Assembly (NCBI GenBank): GCA_036960375.1
Contig: JBALVY010000012.1
Coordinates: forward strand, 1-64,000
Source of the DNA: CAWVSB01 sp036960375
GTDB taxonomy: Bacteria > Pseudomonadota > Gammaproteobacteria > Pseudomonadales > CAWVSB01
DNA length: 64,000 nt
Direction: 5' to 3'
The notes below the pieces were generated by a model that saw only the letters and a list, made by a program, of their open reading frames with translations, searched no databases and was not told the origin of the DNA. Shown here piece after piece: positions 41,603 through 50,578 of this stretch. The position numbers were made by a program, and so were the translations under genes. How positions within the stretch are numbered: position 1 is the stretch's first letter; each line of letters begins with the position of its first letter.

Positions 41603-42572
41603 CCAGTGCGCCACCACAACTACTGCCTTGTCCAGCGGCGCAACCATAACAATGCTCGCCCGTCTCAATAGGCCAGCCCTCGACTCGCGTATTCATCAGC
41701 TCAGAGATATGCCACTGTCGGGTATCGCTGGCCAGCAGATCTCCCCGCTTTAAGGGCATATCAAGCATTTGATTAAAATCGCAATCGTAGACATAACCCT
41801 GCCAATCCACGCTGAGCAGGGAGCGACACATCAGGGTGGGTAAATTCTCCGCTGAATAATTGTTCTTCAGCAAACTCATATAGCTATCGAAAGAATTTTG
41901 AGCCAATAAAACGGCGCCAAATCGACTGATCGGCATATTGGTAATCGTGTGTAAACTATCGAAAGTAATACCGAATCGTTCTCCCAGCTCACGCTTATAG
42001 TCTGCCTCGAGCTGCAATTGAGAAGGAGGTAATACCGCCCCAATCGGGTTGTAAACCAGATTTAGCTCCAGCTCGGCGCCAAGACCGTAACCCAGACCAT
42101 TAAGCATTTTCAGTACAGCAACACTGTCTTGGTAAACACCGTCGCCGCGCTGGGCGCTAACATTCTCTTCCAGATAACACGGCAATGAGGCGGTGATTAC
42201 AACCTGTTGACGCGCTAAAAACTCGGCCATTTCTTCAAAGCCTGGCTCTAGTAGCACGGTAAGATTACAGCGATCAATCACCCGAACCCCCATCGCTCTG
42301 GCGGATTCTACAAAATAGCAAAAATGTGGATTCATCTCCGGCGCGCCGCCGGTTAAATCCAGCGTGCCGATATCATGTTGCGCCAAAAACTCCAGCAATG
42401 TGTCGATCACCTCACGGCTCATTAACTCCGTACGGCTTGGACCAGCGTTAACATGGCAATGAACACAACTGAGATTGCAGAGATATCCGAGATTGACCTG
42501 CAGGGTATCGAGGCTGGCCCGACGTAGACTGGGGAAATCGGTTTGAAGTAATAATGGTCGTGTATCCCTCAT
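41592..42572 (-). CDS. arsS: ArsS-like arsenosugar biosynthesis radical SAM protein
   Basis: The 326-residue protein has the radical-SAM CNLSCVHCH motif (Cys32, Cys36, Cys39), LDLTGGAPEMNPHF, LVYNPIGAVLPPSQ, YVYDCDFNQMLDMPL and a Cys-rich C-terminus (GEHCYGCAAGQGSSCGGAL). This pattern matches the TIGR04167/ArsS family proposed to transfer the deoxyadenosyl group to dimethylarsenite. The usual partner ArsM methyltransferase is not in this window. Adjacent genes encode the two glycosyltransferases expected for the pathway. Confidence 0.88.
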   Translation of the reverse strand: MRDTRPLLLQTDFPSLRRASLDTLQVNLGYLCNLSCVHCHVNAGPSRTELMSREVIDTLLEFLAQHDIGTLDLTGGAPEMNPHFCYFVESARAMGVRVIDRCNLTVLLEPGFEEMAEFLARQQVVITASLPCYLEENVSAQRGDGVYQDSVAVLKMLNGLGYGLGAELELNLVYNPIGAVLPPSQLQLEADYKRELGERFGITFDSLHTITNMPISRFGAVLLAQNSFDSYMSLLKNNYSAENLPTLMCRSLLSVDWQGYVYDCDFNQMLDMPLKRGDLLASDTRQWHISELMNTRVEGWPIETGEHCYGCAAGQGSSCGGALDVA

Positions 42573-42633
42573 GAAAAATTATCCTGATTACCGAGGCTGT
42601 TTGGACGACAAATGAGGGCACAAGTTCCCGATG

Positions 42634-42996
42634 CTATCCTCCCGCAATTTTCACCAACCAGCCACGCTTTTCCAACAGCGGTTTCAGCACAGTTCTTTGG
42701 TCGCCTTGAATTTCAATCACGCCATCTTTTAGCGATCCACCGACGCCGCAGGCCTTTTTCAATTTGGATGCCAGTTCTTTGAGCTCATCTCCCGCAAGTG
42801 GCACACCGGTAATGAGCGTCACTCCCGCGCCTTTTCTACCCTTGGTTTGACGCTGTAGCCGAACAACACCGTCGGATGCAGGCTTAGAATATGATTTTTT
42901 ACAATCACAGAGTGCTTTGGCTTTACCACAACCAGGGCATAATCGGCCATCTGCTGTTGAATATACCGGACGACTGGAGTTTGTTCTGGTACTCAT
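42634..42996 (-). CDS. yciH: SUI1/eIF1-like translation factor YciH
   Basis: The 120-residue protein has an N-terminal Cys cluster (LCPGCGKAKALCDC) and the SUI1 fold (VVRLQRQTKGRKGAGVTLI; LKKACGVGGSLKDGVIEIQGDQR). It is a small ribosome-associated factor that may influence start-codon selection or stress translation. It lies 61 bases upstream of arsS on the same strand, but is probably unrelated in function. Confidence 0.93.
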   Translation of the reverse strand: MSTRTNSSRPVYSTADGRLCPGCGKAKALCDCKKSYSKPASDGVVRLQRQTKGRKGAGVTLITGVPLAGDELKELASKLKKACGVGGSLKDGVIEIQGDQRTVLKPLLEKRGWLVKIAGG

Positions 42997-43243
42997 TGAG
43001 GGAACATCGCTTTTTTAGCTGGAAGACTTATCCCGATGATAAATCAGCTGGTAGACAATATCACCCTCCCACGCAAAATTGAGTAACTTGATATAAGGAG
43101 ACAAGGCGCTACATTAAAATAAATACGGCCATCAAACCGCGCGCGCAAAAACCAAGCATAAGCCCACCTGTTATCTTCAGGTATGTTACGCACTAATATG
43201 ATAATTAGATCAAAACGGAAACGACCGGCGGCGCCAGATGGAA

Positions 43244-45028
43244 TTAGCTACATTGATGAGTACGCAAAACTTGTTCTTCGGGAATCGACGACTGGTAATT
43301 TAGTAGAGTCGCCTCACGCATGTAGGTGATCGTGACCTGCTTTAGATACTCCGGATATAAATCAGGCAAGCCCCTATTCCAGTTGCGACAATGATAGTTA
43401 GCATAATGTCGCAGCAAATAGCGACGGCTATACATACGTACCATAAACTTACGCCAGCGCCACATGGGGTACATATCAGAAACCAGATCAGGCTTGGCTC
43501 TATCCACCCAACCGAAACTACCATCCAGGAGGTTCAAGCTTCGCCCATCTTCCAACATTCCCTCAACGATATACCATCCATCGCCGGTCATAGGCTGGGG
43601 TGCAAACATATTCCACTTCTGTTTCAAATGGAGCACGCTGAGAGGCGTCTTTAGCCATAATGGCATTGGCAACTGCTCGGGAACCAAACCTCTGACATTG
43701 TAATAACCAATGGAAGCCATAGCCAATAGTACCAAGGTTGCGGTAGTCAACCAGCTGGGCATAAAAATCGGCCGGTATGGGGGTAGAACAGCATTGAGGC
43801 GCTGACCCAGTAACTCTCTAGCACCCCCCACCCTGCAATACGCTTTGTCACCTGCTAGCGCCAAACGTGGTATTCGCAGCAATGGCGAGATCCAAAACCA
43901 TAGCGGCGATATGCTCACCAGATGCACAAAAGCCCCCCAGCGAAGAAACTGCTTGCCCGCAGAAGACTGTACCACCCAGGAATATTCACGTTGCAGTACA
44001 GTATTTACTTGATCGTTCTCTATCGCTGGCCGAACCTGTACCCAGGGCAAAATCAGTAATGTTTTCATCAAAAAACACATTTGCCGACAAAAGCCGCAAT
44101 CGGTGTCATACCAGATGATGACAGCGCAACGCCTTTTGGTGGCCAGGCGACGATTAAGCCAATCCCATACGACGCCGGGTGTGAAAGCCAAAACTGAAGC
44201 AATACTAATGAAAGCAAATAGGCCGATCTGCAAAAAGATATGAAAGCCCAGATGCATACCGATCAATAACAACATAACCAGCAGGCGGACAGTCCACTGG
44301 CCAATGGGTAGGAACATAAAAACAGGCATGCATAACTCTAACCACCAGACAAATTTTGTCAGCCCCTGCAGCAACAATGGAAAGCCCCTGATATATTCAG
44401 CCCATTGGGTCGCGTAATGATCAAGATGAAGTGCCAGATAGACGGCAGTGCCTTCGACCCCCCAGGCAGGAGAATCCTTCAGTAGCGCAGCAAAAAAATA
44501 AAGCGATGCCGCCTGCAACAAAAAAATGGCGGTCGCTGAGGAAAAGTACTCATTCGGGACAGAATGATAGTGATCAGGTGAAGACAATTGATCCACGGCC
44601 AGTCGAACGCCCAAGGGTAGAAACATGGCCCAAAACAACAACAGACAGAGTAAATCATCCGCGCCCGAGACAATGCCATTGTTTCGATTAAAGGCGGACA
44701 CAAATAGTATCCAGCTCAGGAAACAGCTCAGACGGGCGCGATAACCCAGAGCGAGTGAACAAGCCGCCAGCAGCGCAATAAACCAAAGAAAAGCCTGCCA
44801 ATACCATTCGCCGCTAATAAAGTGTAATGACCACAAGTAGGACTTGGCACCGCCATAGCCTATTAGCTCTGCTCGGGGAAGTAGACCGGCATCGGAATAA
44901 AAAGCGCCCAGCCAGGGCAGTTTAAAGAGTAAATCTACAATCAGGATAACAGCTAGAAAAATACGCACCAGCGCGATGGTTCTCAGGTCCATCGAAAACA
45001 TCGGGCGGAGTATTTCAGTTATACGCAT
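43244..45028 (-). CDS. HTTM-domain membrane protein fused to a DCC (DUF393) domain
   Basis: The 594-residue protein has an N-terminal HTTM region (vitamin-K-dependent-carboxylase-like) with about six TM segments within 1-285 (SMDLRTIALVRIFLAVILIVD; YWQAFLWFIALLAACSLALGYR). A DCC thiol-oxidoreductase-like module starts at about 303 (YDTDCGFCRQMCFLMKTLL), then two more TM segments and a soluble tail with QKWNMFAPQP. Such fusions occur widely in marine bacteria; the function is unknown. A true gamma-carboxylase role is not supported without the active-site Lys. It stands alone, with 117 bases to the next remnant. Confidence 0.82.
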   Translation of the reverse strand: MRITEILRPMFSMDLRTIALVRIFLAVILIVDLLFKLPWLGAFYSDAGLLPRAELIGYGGAKSYLWSLHFISGEWYWQAFLWFIALLAACSLALGYRARLSCFLSWILFVSAFNRNNGIVSGADDLLCLLLFWAMFLPLGVRLAVDQLSSPDHYHSVPNEYFSSATAIFLLQAASLYFFAALLKDSPAWGVEGTAVYLALHLDHYATQWAEYIRGFPLLLQGLTKFVWWLELCMPVFMFLPIGQWTVRLLVMLLLIGMHLGFHIFLQIGLFAFISIASVLAFTPGVVWDWLNRRLATKRRCAVIIWYDTDCGFCRQMCFLMKTLLILPWVQVRPAIENDQVNTVLQREYSWVVQSSAGKQFLRWGAFVHLVSISPLWFWISPLLRIPRLALAGDKAYCRVGGARELLGQRLNAVLPPYRPIFMPSWLTTATLVLLAMASIGYYNVRGLVPEQLPMPLWLKTPLSVLHLKQKWNMFAPQPMTGDGWYIVEGMLEDGRSLNLLDGSFGWVDRAKPDLVSDMYPMWRWRKFMVRMYSRRYLLRHYANYHCRNWNRGLPDLYPEYLKQVTITYMREATLLNYQSSIPEEQVLRTHQCS

Positions 45029-45145
45029 TTATTATCCTCTTGGGATAATAGCTTAACCCAGCCGAGCATTAAAATTCCATTCACTCATGCACATTAGTAA
45101 ACGATATCTATTAATCCGTGATCAAGATGTAATAAAAAAACGCGG

Positions 45146-45447
45146 CTAAAACAGGCTCTGCTGCCTGTTTTCGGCATTACGGAAGCGTGAGCAATCCAAC
45201 TGCCAATGCTCATTTTTATTAACGCCATTAACCTTACAGGCCTTCTCAAAACGTTTGCCGATTATTTCAGCAAAAGGACCACTGGCGGTCATTCGCTCAC
45301 CAAACTGACTGCTATTAAGTGCACCGTTACGACTCTGGGTAATCCGGTATTGCTTTTCTATCGGCTGGTAGGTGTCGGTGCCGAGAGCAATTGTCACCGG
45401 CCCGGGTCAAATCGGTATGTTTTAGCATCAAAAAAAGAAAGGCTAAG
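45146..45447 (-). pseudogene. Remnant of a PA0069-type radical SAM protein gene
   Basis: The open 83-codon frame starts with VTIALGTDTYQPIEKQYRIT, a conserved mid-protein motif of this radical-SAM family, and jumps to SSQFGERMTASGPFAEIIGKR and a QQSLF terminus like the family's end. The radical-SAM cysteine core and the central barrel are missing. Upstream, FFDAKTYRFDPG-like sequence appears in another frame, indicating frameshifts. It is therefore probably a deleted, decayed gene rather than a small protein. It is followed by a terminator. Confidence 0.6.
45148..45171 (-). terminator. Terminator-like hairpin after the radical SAM remnant
   Basis: AAAACAGGC pairs with GCCTGTTTT around a 6-base loop, overlapping the stop codon. 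A T-run appears about 8 bases later on the minus strand. Confidence 0.6.
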
Positions 45448-45958
45448 GTTTCCAGTCCCTGTGGCGAATATGAGCCGGAGACGTATTACTCTTCATTTTA
45501 CCAGCCTGATCACCAAGCCACTCAAACCACTCACCCCAGGACGGCTGCTGTTGTTCGCTCCGCACATCCTCCTGCCAGCGTTTCAACTTGCGCGACATTG
45601 TGGTCACCACACCGCCAGCCAAATCCAGTACCAGTTCAAGCGGGGCAATACGTTTGAAAACAAGCAGACCCATAGTTTCAAAAGAGGTCGTTACGGTAAT
45701 CGCTGCTTCAGTATAATCCGGACCGAGATCACGTAATTCCTGCAGGCTAATACCGTCCGGCAAAGGCTGTAATATTGCCAGCGCCTCGGCCAGTTGGCGG
45801 CTATAAAAGGTCTGAGTCAGATTTGCAGCTACCGTATCCATTTGTTTGCGACGATAATGTTTTATCTGAATGGCACCAAAAATCAAACCGGTAATGATGG
45901 AACCAGCGCCTATAATTTCCGCCAGATTGGCCAAGGTAGCCAGAGACAATTCTGTCAT
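45443..45958 (-). CDS. Hypothetical membrane-anchored protein
   Basis: The 171-residue protein has one N-terminal membrane segment (about 8-28, EIIGAGSIITGLIFGAIQI) followed by a basic KHYRRKQ stop-transfer sequence and a soluble helical domain with TQTFYSRQLAEALAILQPLP and ITVTTSFETMGLLVF. Similar small DUF4760-like proteins are known but uncharacterised. The start is behind GAGGAG. It ends at the beginning of the decayed radical-SAM gene. Confidence 0.7.
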   Translation of the reverse strand: MTELSLATLANLAEIIGAGSIITGLIFGAIQIKHYRRKQMDTVAANLTQTFYSRQLAEALAILQPLPDGISLQELRDLGPDYTEAAITVTTSFETMGLLVFKRIAPLELVLDLAGGVVTTMSRKLKRWQEDVRSEQQQPSWGEWFEWLGDQAGKMKSNTSPAHIRHRDWKP

Positions 45959-46089
45959 AAGCAGATCTCCTCATTAATTCAAGCCCAATAAAAATCGGCT
46001 GAGCCTAGACTAGTATAGGCCAGATTTAACGATACAATGGCTCGATGCTACAGAGAGGGCCTGAAATCGACAGGGAAAAGATAATAGTC

Positions 46090-46116
46090 TTACCAGTCGA
46101 TCAGATCGACCGGTAA
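46090..46116. repeat. 27-base near-perfect palindrome
   Basis: TTACC-A-GTCGATC-A-GATCGAC-C-GGTAA has one mismatched pair. It lies 20 bases past the stop of the TM2 gene. Another palindrome around ACTAGT is at 46003-46020. Either could be an operator for the hypothetical gene downstream (start 45958) or a weak terminator. Confidence 0.6.
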
Positions 46117-46135
46117 TGGATTCTTAGAGGAGAGA

Positions 46136-46528
46136 CTAGCTACCGCTATTCACTTCAGATATCTGCTCATTGAGGGTAAGAAAGTCATATAGCAGGCCAA
46201 TGCCAAACAAACCGACGGTAAGCAAGTAGAGAATACCGGTGAAAATTTTGCCCTGATAAAAGCGATGAATACCGAATATCCCGAGAAAAGTCAGCAATAT
46301 CCAGGTCAAGTTATAATCGATACGACCGGCGGTGAATCGATGGTCGGCATCCCGGTCCATCATCGGGATCAAGAATAGATCGATGATCCAGCCGATGAAA
46401 AACAAACCCAGCGTAAAGAACCAAATCACACCTGTTATCTGTTTGCCATAATAGAAGCGGTGAGCTCCCATAAAACCGAAAATCCACAGTAAGTAGCCCA
46501 TAAATTTAGAGTGAGTATCGCTTTCCAT
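46136..46528 (-). CDS. TM2-domain protein
   Basis: The 130-residue protein has two TM2-like units, each a GxxGxHRFYxGK turn between helices: FGFMGAHRFYYGKQITGVIW and FLGIFGIHRFYQGKIFTGIL, each followed by a second helix. There are four TM segments in total. The function of bacterial TM2 proteins is unknown. The ATG at 46528 is chosen; an extension to 46795 runs through the argG terminator and gene. It is downstream of argG with a terminator between. Confidence 0.85.
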   Translation of the reverse strand: MESDTHSKFMGYLLWIFGFMGAHRFYYGKQITGVIWFFTLGLFFIGWIIDLFLIPMMDRDADHRFTAGRIDYNLTWILLTFLGIFGIHRFYQGKIFTGILYLLTVGLFGIGLLYDFLTLNEQISEVNSGS

Positions 46529-46550
46529 AGTGTCCCTCAATGTTTTATGT

Positions 46551-46578
46551 AAAAAAAGGGCGGCCACAGTGGCCACCC
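46551..46578 (-). terminator. Rho-independent terminator of argG
   Basis: On the minus strand GGGTGGCCAC pairs with GTGGCCGCCC (one mismatch), followed by seven T. It lies 18 bases after the argG stop. Confidence 0.93.
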
Positions 46579-46595
46579 TCCTAATATAACAGCGT

Positions 46596-47816
46596 CTAGA
46601 ACAGTTTTCTGCCCTTGTTTGCCGCGATTCGCATCCGCAGCGCGTTGAGCTTGATGAAGCCCTCAGCATCTTTTTGATCGTAGGCGCCAGCGTCATCTTC
46701 AAAGGTGGCAATTGATTCATCGAACAGTGAGTCATCTGACTGCCTACCGGCAATCGATACATTGCCTTTGTACAACTTAACCCGTACCACGCCATTAACC
46801 ACTGCCTGAGACTGGTCTATGGCCACTTGCATCATTGCCCGCTCCGGGCTCCACCAGTAACCGTTGTAAATCACCTCGGCATAACGCGGAATCAATGAGT
46901 CCTTGAAATGCGCTACTTCACGATCAAGCGTCAGCGATTCAATGGCTCGGTGAGCTTTAAGCATGATGGTGCCGCCAGGCGTTTCGTAACAACCGCGAGA
47001 TTTCATCCCAACATAGCGGTTTTCTACAATGTCCAAACGACCGATACCGTTGTCGCCACCAACCTTATTCAGGTATTCCAGCACAGTGGCAGGAGACATC
47101 TCGACACCATCAATTGCGACGATATCGCCGCCACGGTAGCTCAGCTCGAGATAAGTTGCCATATCGGGCGCTTGCTCAGGCGATACCGACCAACGCCACA
47201 TGTCGTCTTCTGCTTCAGACCAGGGGTCCTCCAGATTTCCGCCCTCATAAGAGATATGCAGTAAATTGGCATCCATAGAGAAAGGCGACTTTTTCTTACT
47301 AGAGGCATAATCGACCGGAATGTCGCGCTCGGCACAATATTGCATCAAGGTTTCACGCGAGGTCAGATCCCACTCACGCCACGGAGCAATGACCTTAATA
47401 CCAGGTTTAAGCGCATAGGCGCCCAATTCAAAACGTACTTGGTCATTTCCCTTGCCGGTCGCGCCATGCGAAATGGCATCAGCATTAGTTTCATTGGCGA
47501 TCTCAATCAGACGCTTGGCAATCAATGGCCGTGCAATCGAAGTACCCAACAAGTACTCGCCCTCATAGACTGTGTTAGCCCGAAACATAGGAAAGACATA
47601 GTCACGAACAAATTCTTCGCGTAGATCATCGATATAGATTTCCTTTACGCCCAAAGCCTCAGCCTTAGCCCGAGCCGGCTCTACTTCTTCACCCTGACCA
47701 ATATCAGCCGTGAAGGTCACCACCTCACACTGATAGGTTTCCTGCAACCAGCGGACAATCACAGAGGTATCCAAACCACCGGAATACGCCAGTACTACTT
47801 TGTTGATATCAGACAT
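46596..47816 (-). CDS. argG: Argininosuccinate synthase
   Basis: The 406-residue enzyme has the PP-loop AYSGGLDTS (about 10-18), GKGNDQVRFE, KKSPFSMDANLLHISYEGG and SRGCYETPGG, all family signatures. It joins citrulline and aspartate using ATP. The ATG at 47816 starts MSDINKVVLAYSGG; an extension to 47837 is rejected. argD and argF lie at 54.6-56.7 kb, so three arginine genes are in the window but not in one operon. Confidence 0.97.
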   Translation of the reverse strand: MSDINKVVLAYSGGLDTSVIVRWLQETYQCEVVTFTADIGQGEEVEPARAKAEALGVKEIYIDDLREEFVRDYVFPMFRANTVYEGEYLLGTSIARPLIAKRLIEIANETNADAISHGATGKGNDQVRFELGAYALKPGIKVIAPWREWDLTSRETLMQYCAERDIPVDYASSKKKSPFSMDANLLHISYEGGNLEDPWSEAEDDMWRWSVSPEQAPDMATYLELSYRGGDIVAIDGVEMSPATVLEYLNKVGGDNGIGRLDIVENRYVGMKSRGCYETPGGTIMLKAHRAIESLTLDREVAHFKDSLIPRYAEVIYNGYWWSPERAMMQVAIDQSQAVVNGVVRVKLYKGNVSIAGRQSDDSLFDESIATFEDDAGAYDQKDAEGFIKLNALRMRIAANKGRKLF

Positions 47817-47963
47817 CAGGTTCTCCAACACAATCACTATTAGGCCAGAAAGGCCGAAACGGCGCGTATTCTAACGCTTGTGGCGCAATATTCCCAGCGC
47901 TCAGACTGTCGTTATTGGGCTATTTACGGTAGGATGCCGCCATCTTAACAGGCTGGAATCATC

Positions 47964-49007
47964 ATGCAGGAACTGATTATTACGCGCCCGGACGATTGGC
48001 ATATACACTTGCGCGATAACGATGCACTGGAAACCACTGTGCTGGACGTCAGTCGTCAGTTTGGCAGAGCCATCATTATGCCCAATCTGAGCCCGCCTAT
48101 TGTCAATGCAAATCAGGCGATGTCCTATCGCGAGCGCATTCTGGCGGCACTACCCGAGGCGAATGACTTCACGCCATTAATGACTATTTACCTGACTGAC
48201 ACAACCACAGCTGAAGATATCAAGGAAGCGGCAGAACACCCCCATATTTACGCGGCCAAGCTTTACCCCGCTGGCGCCACCACCAATTCGGACAATGGCG
48301 TCACCTCGCTGGACAAGATTCAATCTACACTTGACGCAATGGAAACATACGGACTGCCCCTGCTGGTCCACGGTGAAGTCACTGATAGCGACATTGATAT
48401 ATTTGACCGCGAAGCTATATTCATTGAGCGCAGCCTGGCCCCATTGGTCAGCCGACACCCCAAGCTCAAAGTGGTACTTGAGCACATTACAACCGCGCAA
48501 GCCGTGGAATTTGTCGAGTGCAGTGGCCCGCTTATCGCAGCCACTATTACTGCTCACCACCTGCTCTACAACCGCAACCACATGCTGGCAGGCGGAATTC
48601 GTCCACATTATTACTGCCTGCCAATTCTAAAACGTGACATACACCAACAAGCGTTGCTGAAGGCCGCTACCAGCGGTAATCCCAAATTCTTTTTGGGCAC
48701 TGATTCCGCACCTCATACTACCGACAAGAAAGAAGCGGCCTGCGGCTGTGCCGGCTGTTATACCGCTCGTTACGCAATGGAATATTATGCCGAGGCATTT
48801 GCCGGCGAAGGGGCGCTGGACAAGCTAGAGGACTTCGCCAGTCACTTTGGCCCCAACTTTTACGGACTGGACAGAAACACGACAAGAATGCGGCTGCATA
48901 AAACAGACCAGACGATCCCACAGCAACTGCCTCTTGGCAGCACTCACTTAACACCACTAGGCGCCGGCGAAACCCTGGCCTGGACCGCAGAGCTATTGCA
49001 TGACTGA
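47964..49007 (+). CDS. pyrC: Dihydroorotase
   Basis: The 347-residue amidohydrolase has the metal motif DWHIHLRD (11-18), the carbamylated-lysine segment YAAKLYPAGATT, LLVHGEV, VLEHITT and LGTDSAPHT with the catalytic Asp. It is a class II PyrC of pyrimidine synthesis, normal length. It is divergent from argG with a 147-base promoter region. Its 3' end overlaps rnt by 8 bases. Confidence 0.97.
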   Translation: MQELIITRPDDWHIHLRDNDALETTVLDVSRQFGRAIIMPNLSPPIVNANQAMSYRERILAALPEANDFTPLMTIYLTDTTTAEDIKEAAEHPHIYAAKLYPAGATTNSDNGVTSLDKIQSTLDAMETYGLPLLVHGEVTDSDIDIFDREAIFIERSLAPLVSRHPKLKVVLEHITTAQAVEFVECSGPLIAATITAHHLLYNRNHMLAGGIRPHYYCLPILKRDIHQQALLKAATSGNPKFFLGTDSAPHTTDKKEAACGCAGCYTARYAMEYYAEAFAGEGALDKLEDFASHFGPNFYGLDRNTTRMRLHKTDQTIPQQLPLGSTHLTPLGAGETLAWTAELLHD

Positions 49008-49680
49008 TACCGAACCCACAGATAACGCAGAACACAAATCTCTTCTGGCAAAAAGATTTCGCGGTTTTTTACCCGTCGTCATAGATGTTGAAACTGGTGG
49101 ATTTAACTCAGCCACCGATGCCATTTTACAAATTGGCGCCTGTATTATTGATGTTGACCAAGACGGTAATCTGCACAGAAACGATACATTGTTTTATCAC
49201 GTAACGCCGTTTGACGGCGCCAACCTTGAACCTGCGGCTTTGCAATTTACCGGCATAGATCCCGACGACCCGGCCCGCGAAGCAGTCGATGAAGGCGAGG
49301 CGCTGCTCGATCTATTTCAACATATTCGCAGAGCGGTTAAGGCTCACGGCTGTACCCGCGCGGTTTTGGTCGGTCACAATGCCTTCTTTGATCACGGTTT
49401 TATTATGGCCGCTGCTGAACGGTTGGACATTAAACGTAACCCACTGCATCCTTTTTCCGTCTTTGACACCGTCAGTTTTGCTGCATTAGCTTACGGCCAG
49501 ACAGTACTGGCAAAAAGCTGTGCTGCGGCCGACATCCCTTTTGACAACAAACAGGCCCACGCGGCAGACTACGATACTGAAAAGACTGCCGATCTGTTTT
49601 GTAAAATCATTAACCGCTGGCAGGAGCTGGGCGAATGGCCGCTGGCTGCGCCCACCGGCGATGACAAAATCGAGACATAA
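49000..49680 (+). CDS. rnt: Ribonuclease T
   Basis: The 226-residue DEDD exonuclease has DVETGGFNSATDAILQIGA (Exo I), GHNAFFDHGF (Exo II) and HAADYDTEKTADLF (Exo III, DEDDh type). It trims 3' ends of tRNAs and other stable RNAs. It overlaps pyrC at its start and ends at a shared bidirectional terminator. pyrC-rnt adjacency followed by a peroxiredoxin and bfd-bfr is also known in pseudomonads, as I recall. Confidence 0.95.
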   Translation: MTDTEPTDNAEHKSLLAKRFRGFLPVVIDVETGGFNSATDAILQIGACIIDVDQDGNLHRNDTLFYHVTPFDGANLEPAALQFTGIDPDDPAREAVDEGEALLDLFQHIRRAVKAHGCTRAVLVGHNAFFDHGFIMAAAERLDIKRNPLHPFSVFDTVSFAALAYGQTVLAKSCAAADIPFDNKQAHAADYDTEKTADLFCKIINRWQELGEWPLAAPTGDDKIET

Positions 49681-49708
49681 AAAAATCGGGCCAAGGCCCG
49701 ATTTTTTT
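49681..49708. terminator. Bidirectional rho-independent terminator between rnt and the peroxiredoxin gene
   Basis: AAAAATCGGGCC and GGCCCGATTTTT pair around AA, with T-runs in both directions. It serves both convergent genes. Confidence 0.95.
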
Positions 49709-49720
49709 ATCAGCAAGAAC

Positions 49721-50323
49721 TTACAGTTGCTCTGAATTCTCAGCCAGGTAGGCAGCAACGCCATCAGGCGAGGCATCCATACCTTTATCGCCTTTACTCC
49801 AACCGGCAGGACAAACTTCACCATGCTCTTCGTGGAATTGTAAGGCTTCTACTACGCGTACCAGCTCATCAATATTTCGCCCTAAAGGTAAATCATTGAC
49901 TACCTGTGCACGAACGTTGCCCGCAGGGTCGATAATGAATGCACCACGGAACGCCACGCCACCGTCAGCTTCTACATCATAAGCACGACAGATGTCGTGT
50001 TTCACGTCAGCAGCCAAGGTATAGCGCACCGCACCAATACCACCGTCATTGATCGACGTATTACGCCAGGCATTATGAGTAAACTGGGAATCGATCGAAA
50101 CACCAACAACTTCAACACCTAATTCGGTGAACTTGTCCATTCGATGATCAAGCGCAATCAGCTCAGAGGGACATACAAAGGTAAAATCCAGAGGGTAAAA
50201 GAACACCAGACCATATTTACCCTTCATCGCTTCAGAGCGTGTATAGGAATCAACGATCTCGCCACTACCCAATACCGCTGCTACCGTAAAATCGGGAGCT
50301 GCCTTACCAACTAAAACACCCAT
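49721..50323 (-). CDS. Typical 2-Cys peroxiredoxin (AhpC/Tsa family)
   Basis: The 200-residue enzyme has the peroxidatic Cys51 in FTFVCPSEL and the resolving Cys171 in GEVCPAGW, with the GGIGAVRYTL and YDVEADGGVAFRGAF segments. It reduces peroxides using a thioredoxin-like donor. It is divergent from bfd-bfr with 255 bases between; the Fur box in that region could influence it as well. Confidence 0.95.
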   Translation of the reverse strand: MGVLVGKAAPDFTVAAVLGSGEIVDSYTRSEAMKGKYGLVFFYPLDFTFVCPSELIALDHRMDKFTELGVEVVGVSIDSQFTHNAWRNTSINDGGIGAVRYTLAADVKHDICRAYDVEADGGVAFRGAFIIDPAGNVRAQVVNDLPLGRNIDELVRVVEALQFHEEHGEVCPAGWSKGDKGMDASPDGVAAYLAENSEQL

Positions 50324-50523
50324 TTTCTATCTCCTTTAAACCATGGTGTATTTACAGAAATCTCATACGGGCCAATAACATCAGCCCGGAAACCGAACTG
50401 GCAATAATACCTAGCTGGCTTAAAAACGCACCTATTTCCACACCGGAAACAGCAAAAAAGTGAATACCCAAGCTTATTTGATCTAACACAAGGTATTCCA
50501 TTCTCATTTGAAGTAAATGGTAT

Positions 50524-50538
50524 TGACAATCATTCTCA
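50524..50538 (+). promoter_or_regulatory. Fur box upstream of bfd-bfr
   Basis: TGACAAT-C-ATTCTCA fits the 7-1-7 Fur pattern TGAnAAT-n-ATTnTCA at every defined position. An ATTCTCATTTGA half-site-like stretch precedes it. The bfd start is 41 bases downstream. Confidence 0.85.
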
Positions 50539-50578
50539 TTCGTATATACTACTTGACTATCGAATCAAGGGTATTCTC

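Noticed and set aside
45206..45736. Plus-strand 176-codon open frame
   Set aside because: It is the antisense shadow of the hypothetical gene and the radical-SAM remnant; the composition is not protein-like.
46529..46795. Long N-terminal extension of the TM2 protein
   Set aside because: It crosses the argG terminator and overlaps the argG coding end in another frame; the TM2 family starts near 46528.
50311..50529. Minus-strand 72-codon frame upstream of the peroxiredoxin
   Set aside because: It spans the Fur-controlled intergenic region, has no family similarity and no good ribosome-binding site.
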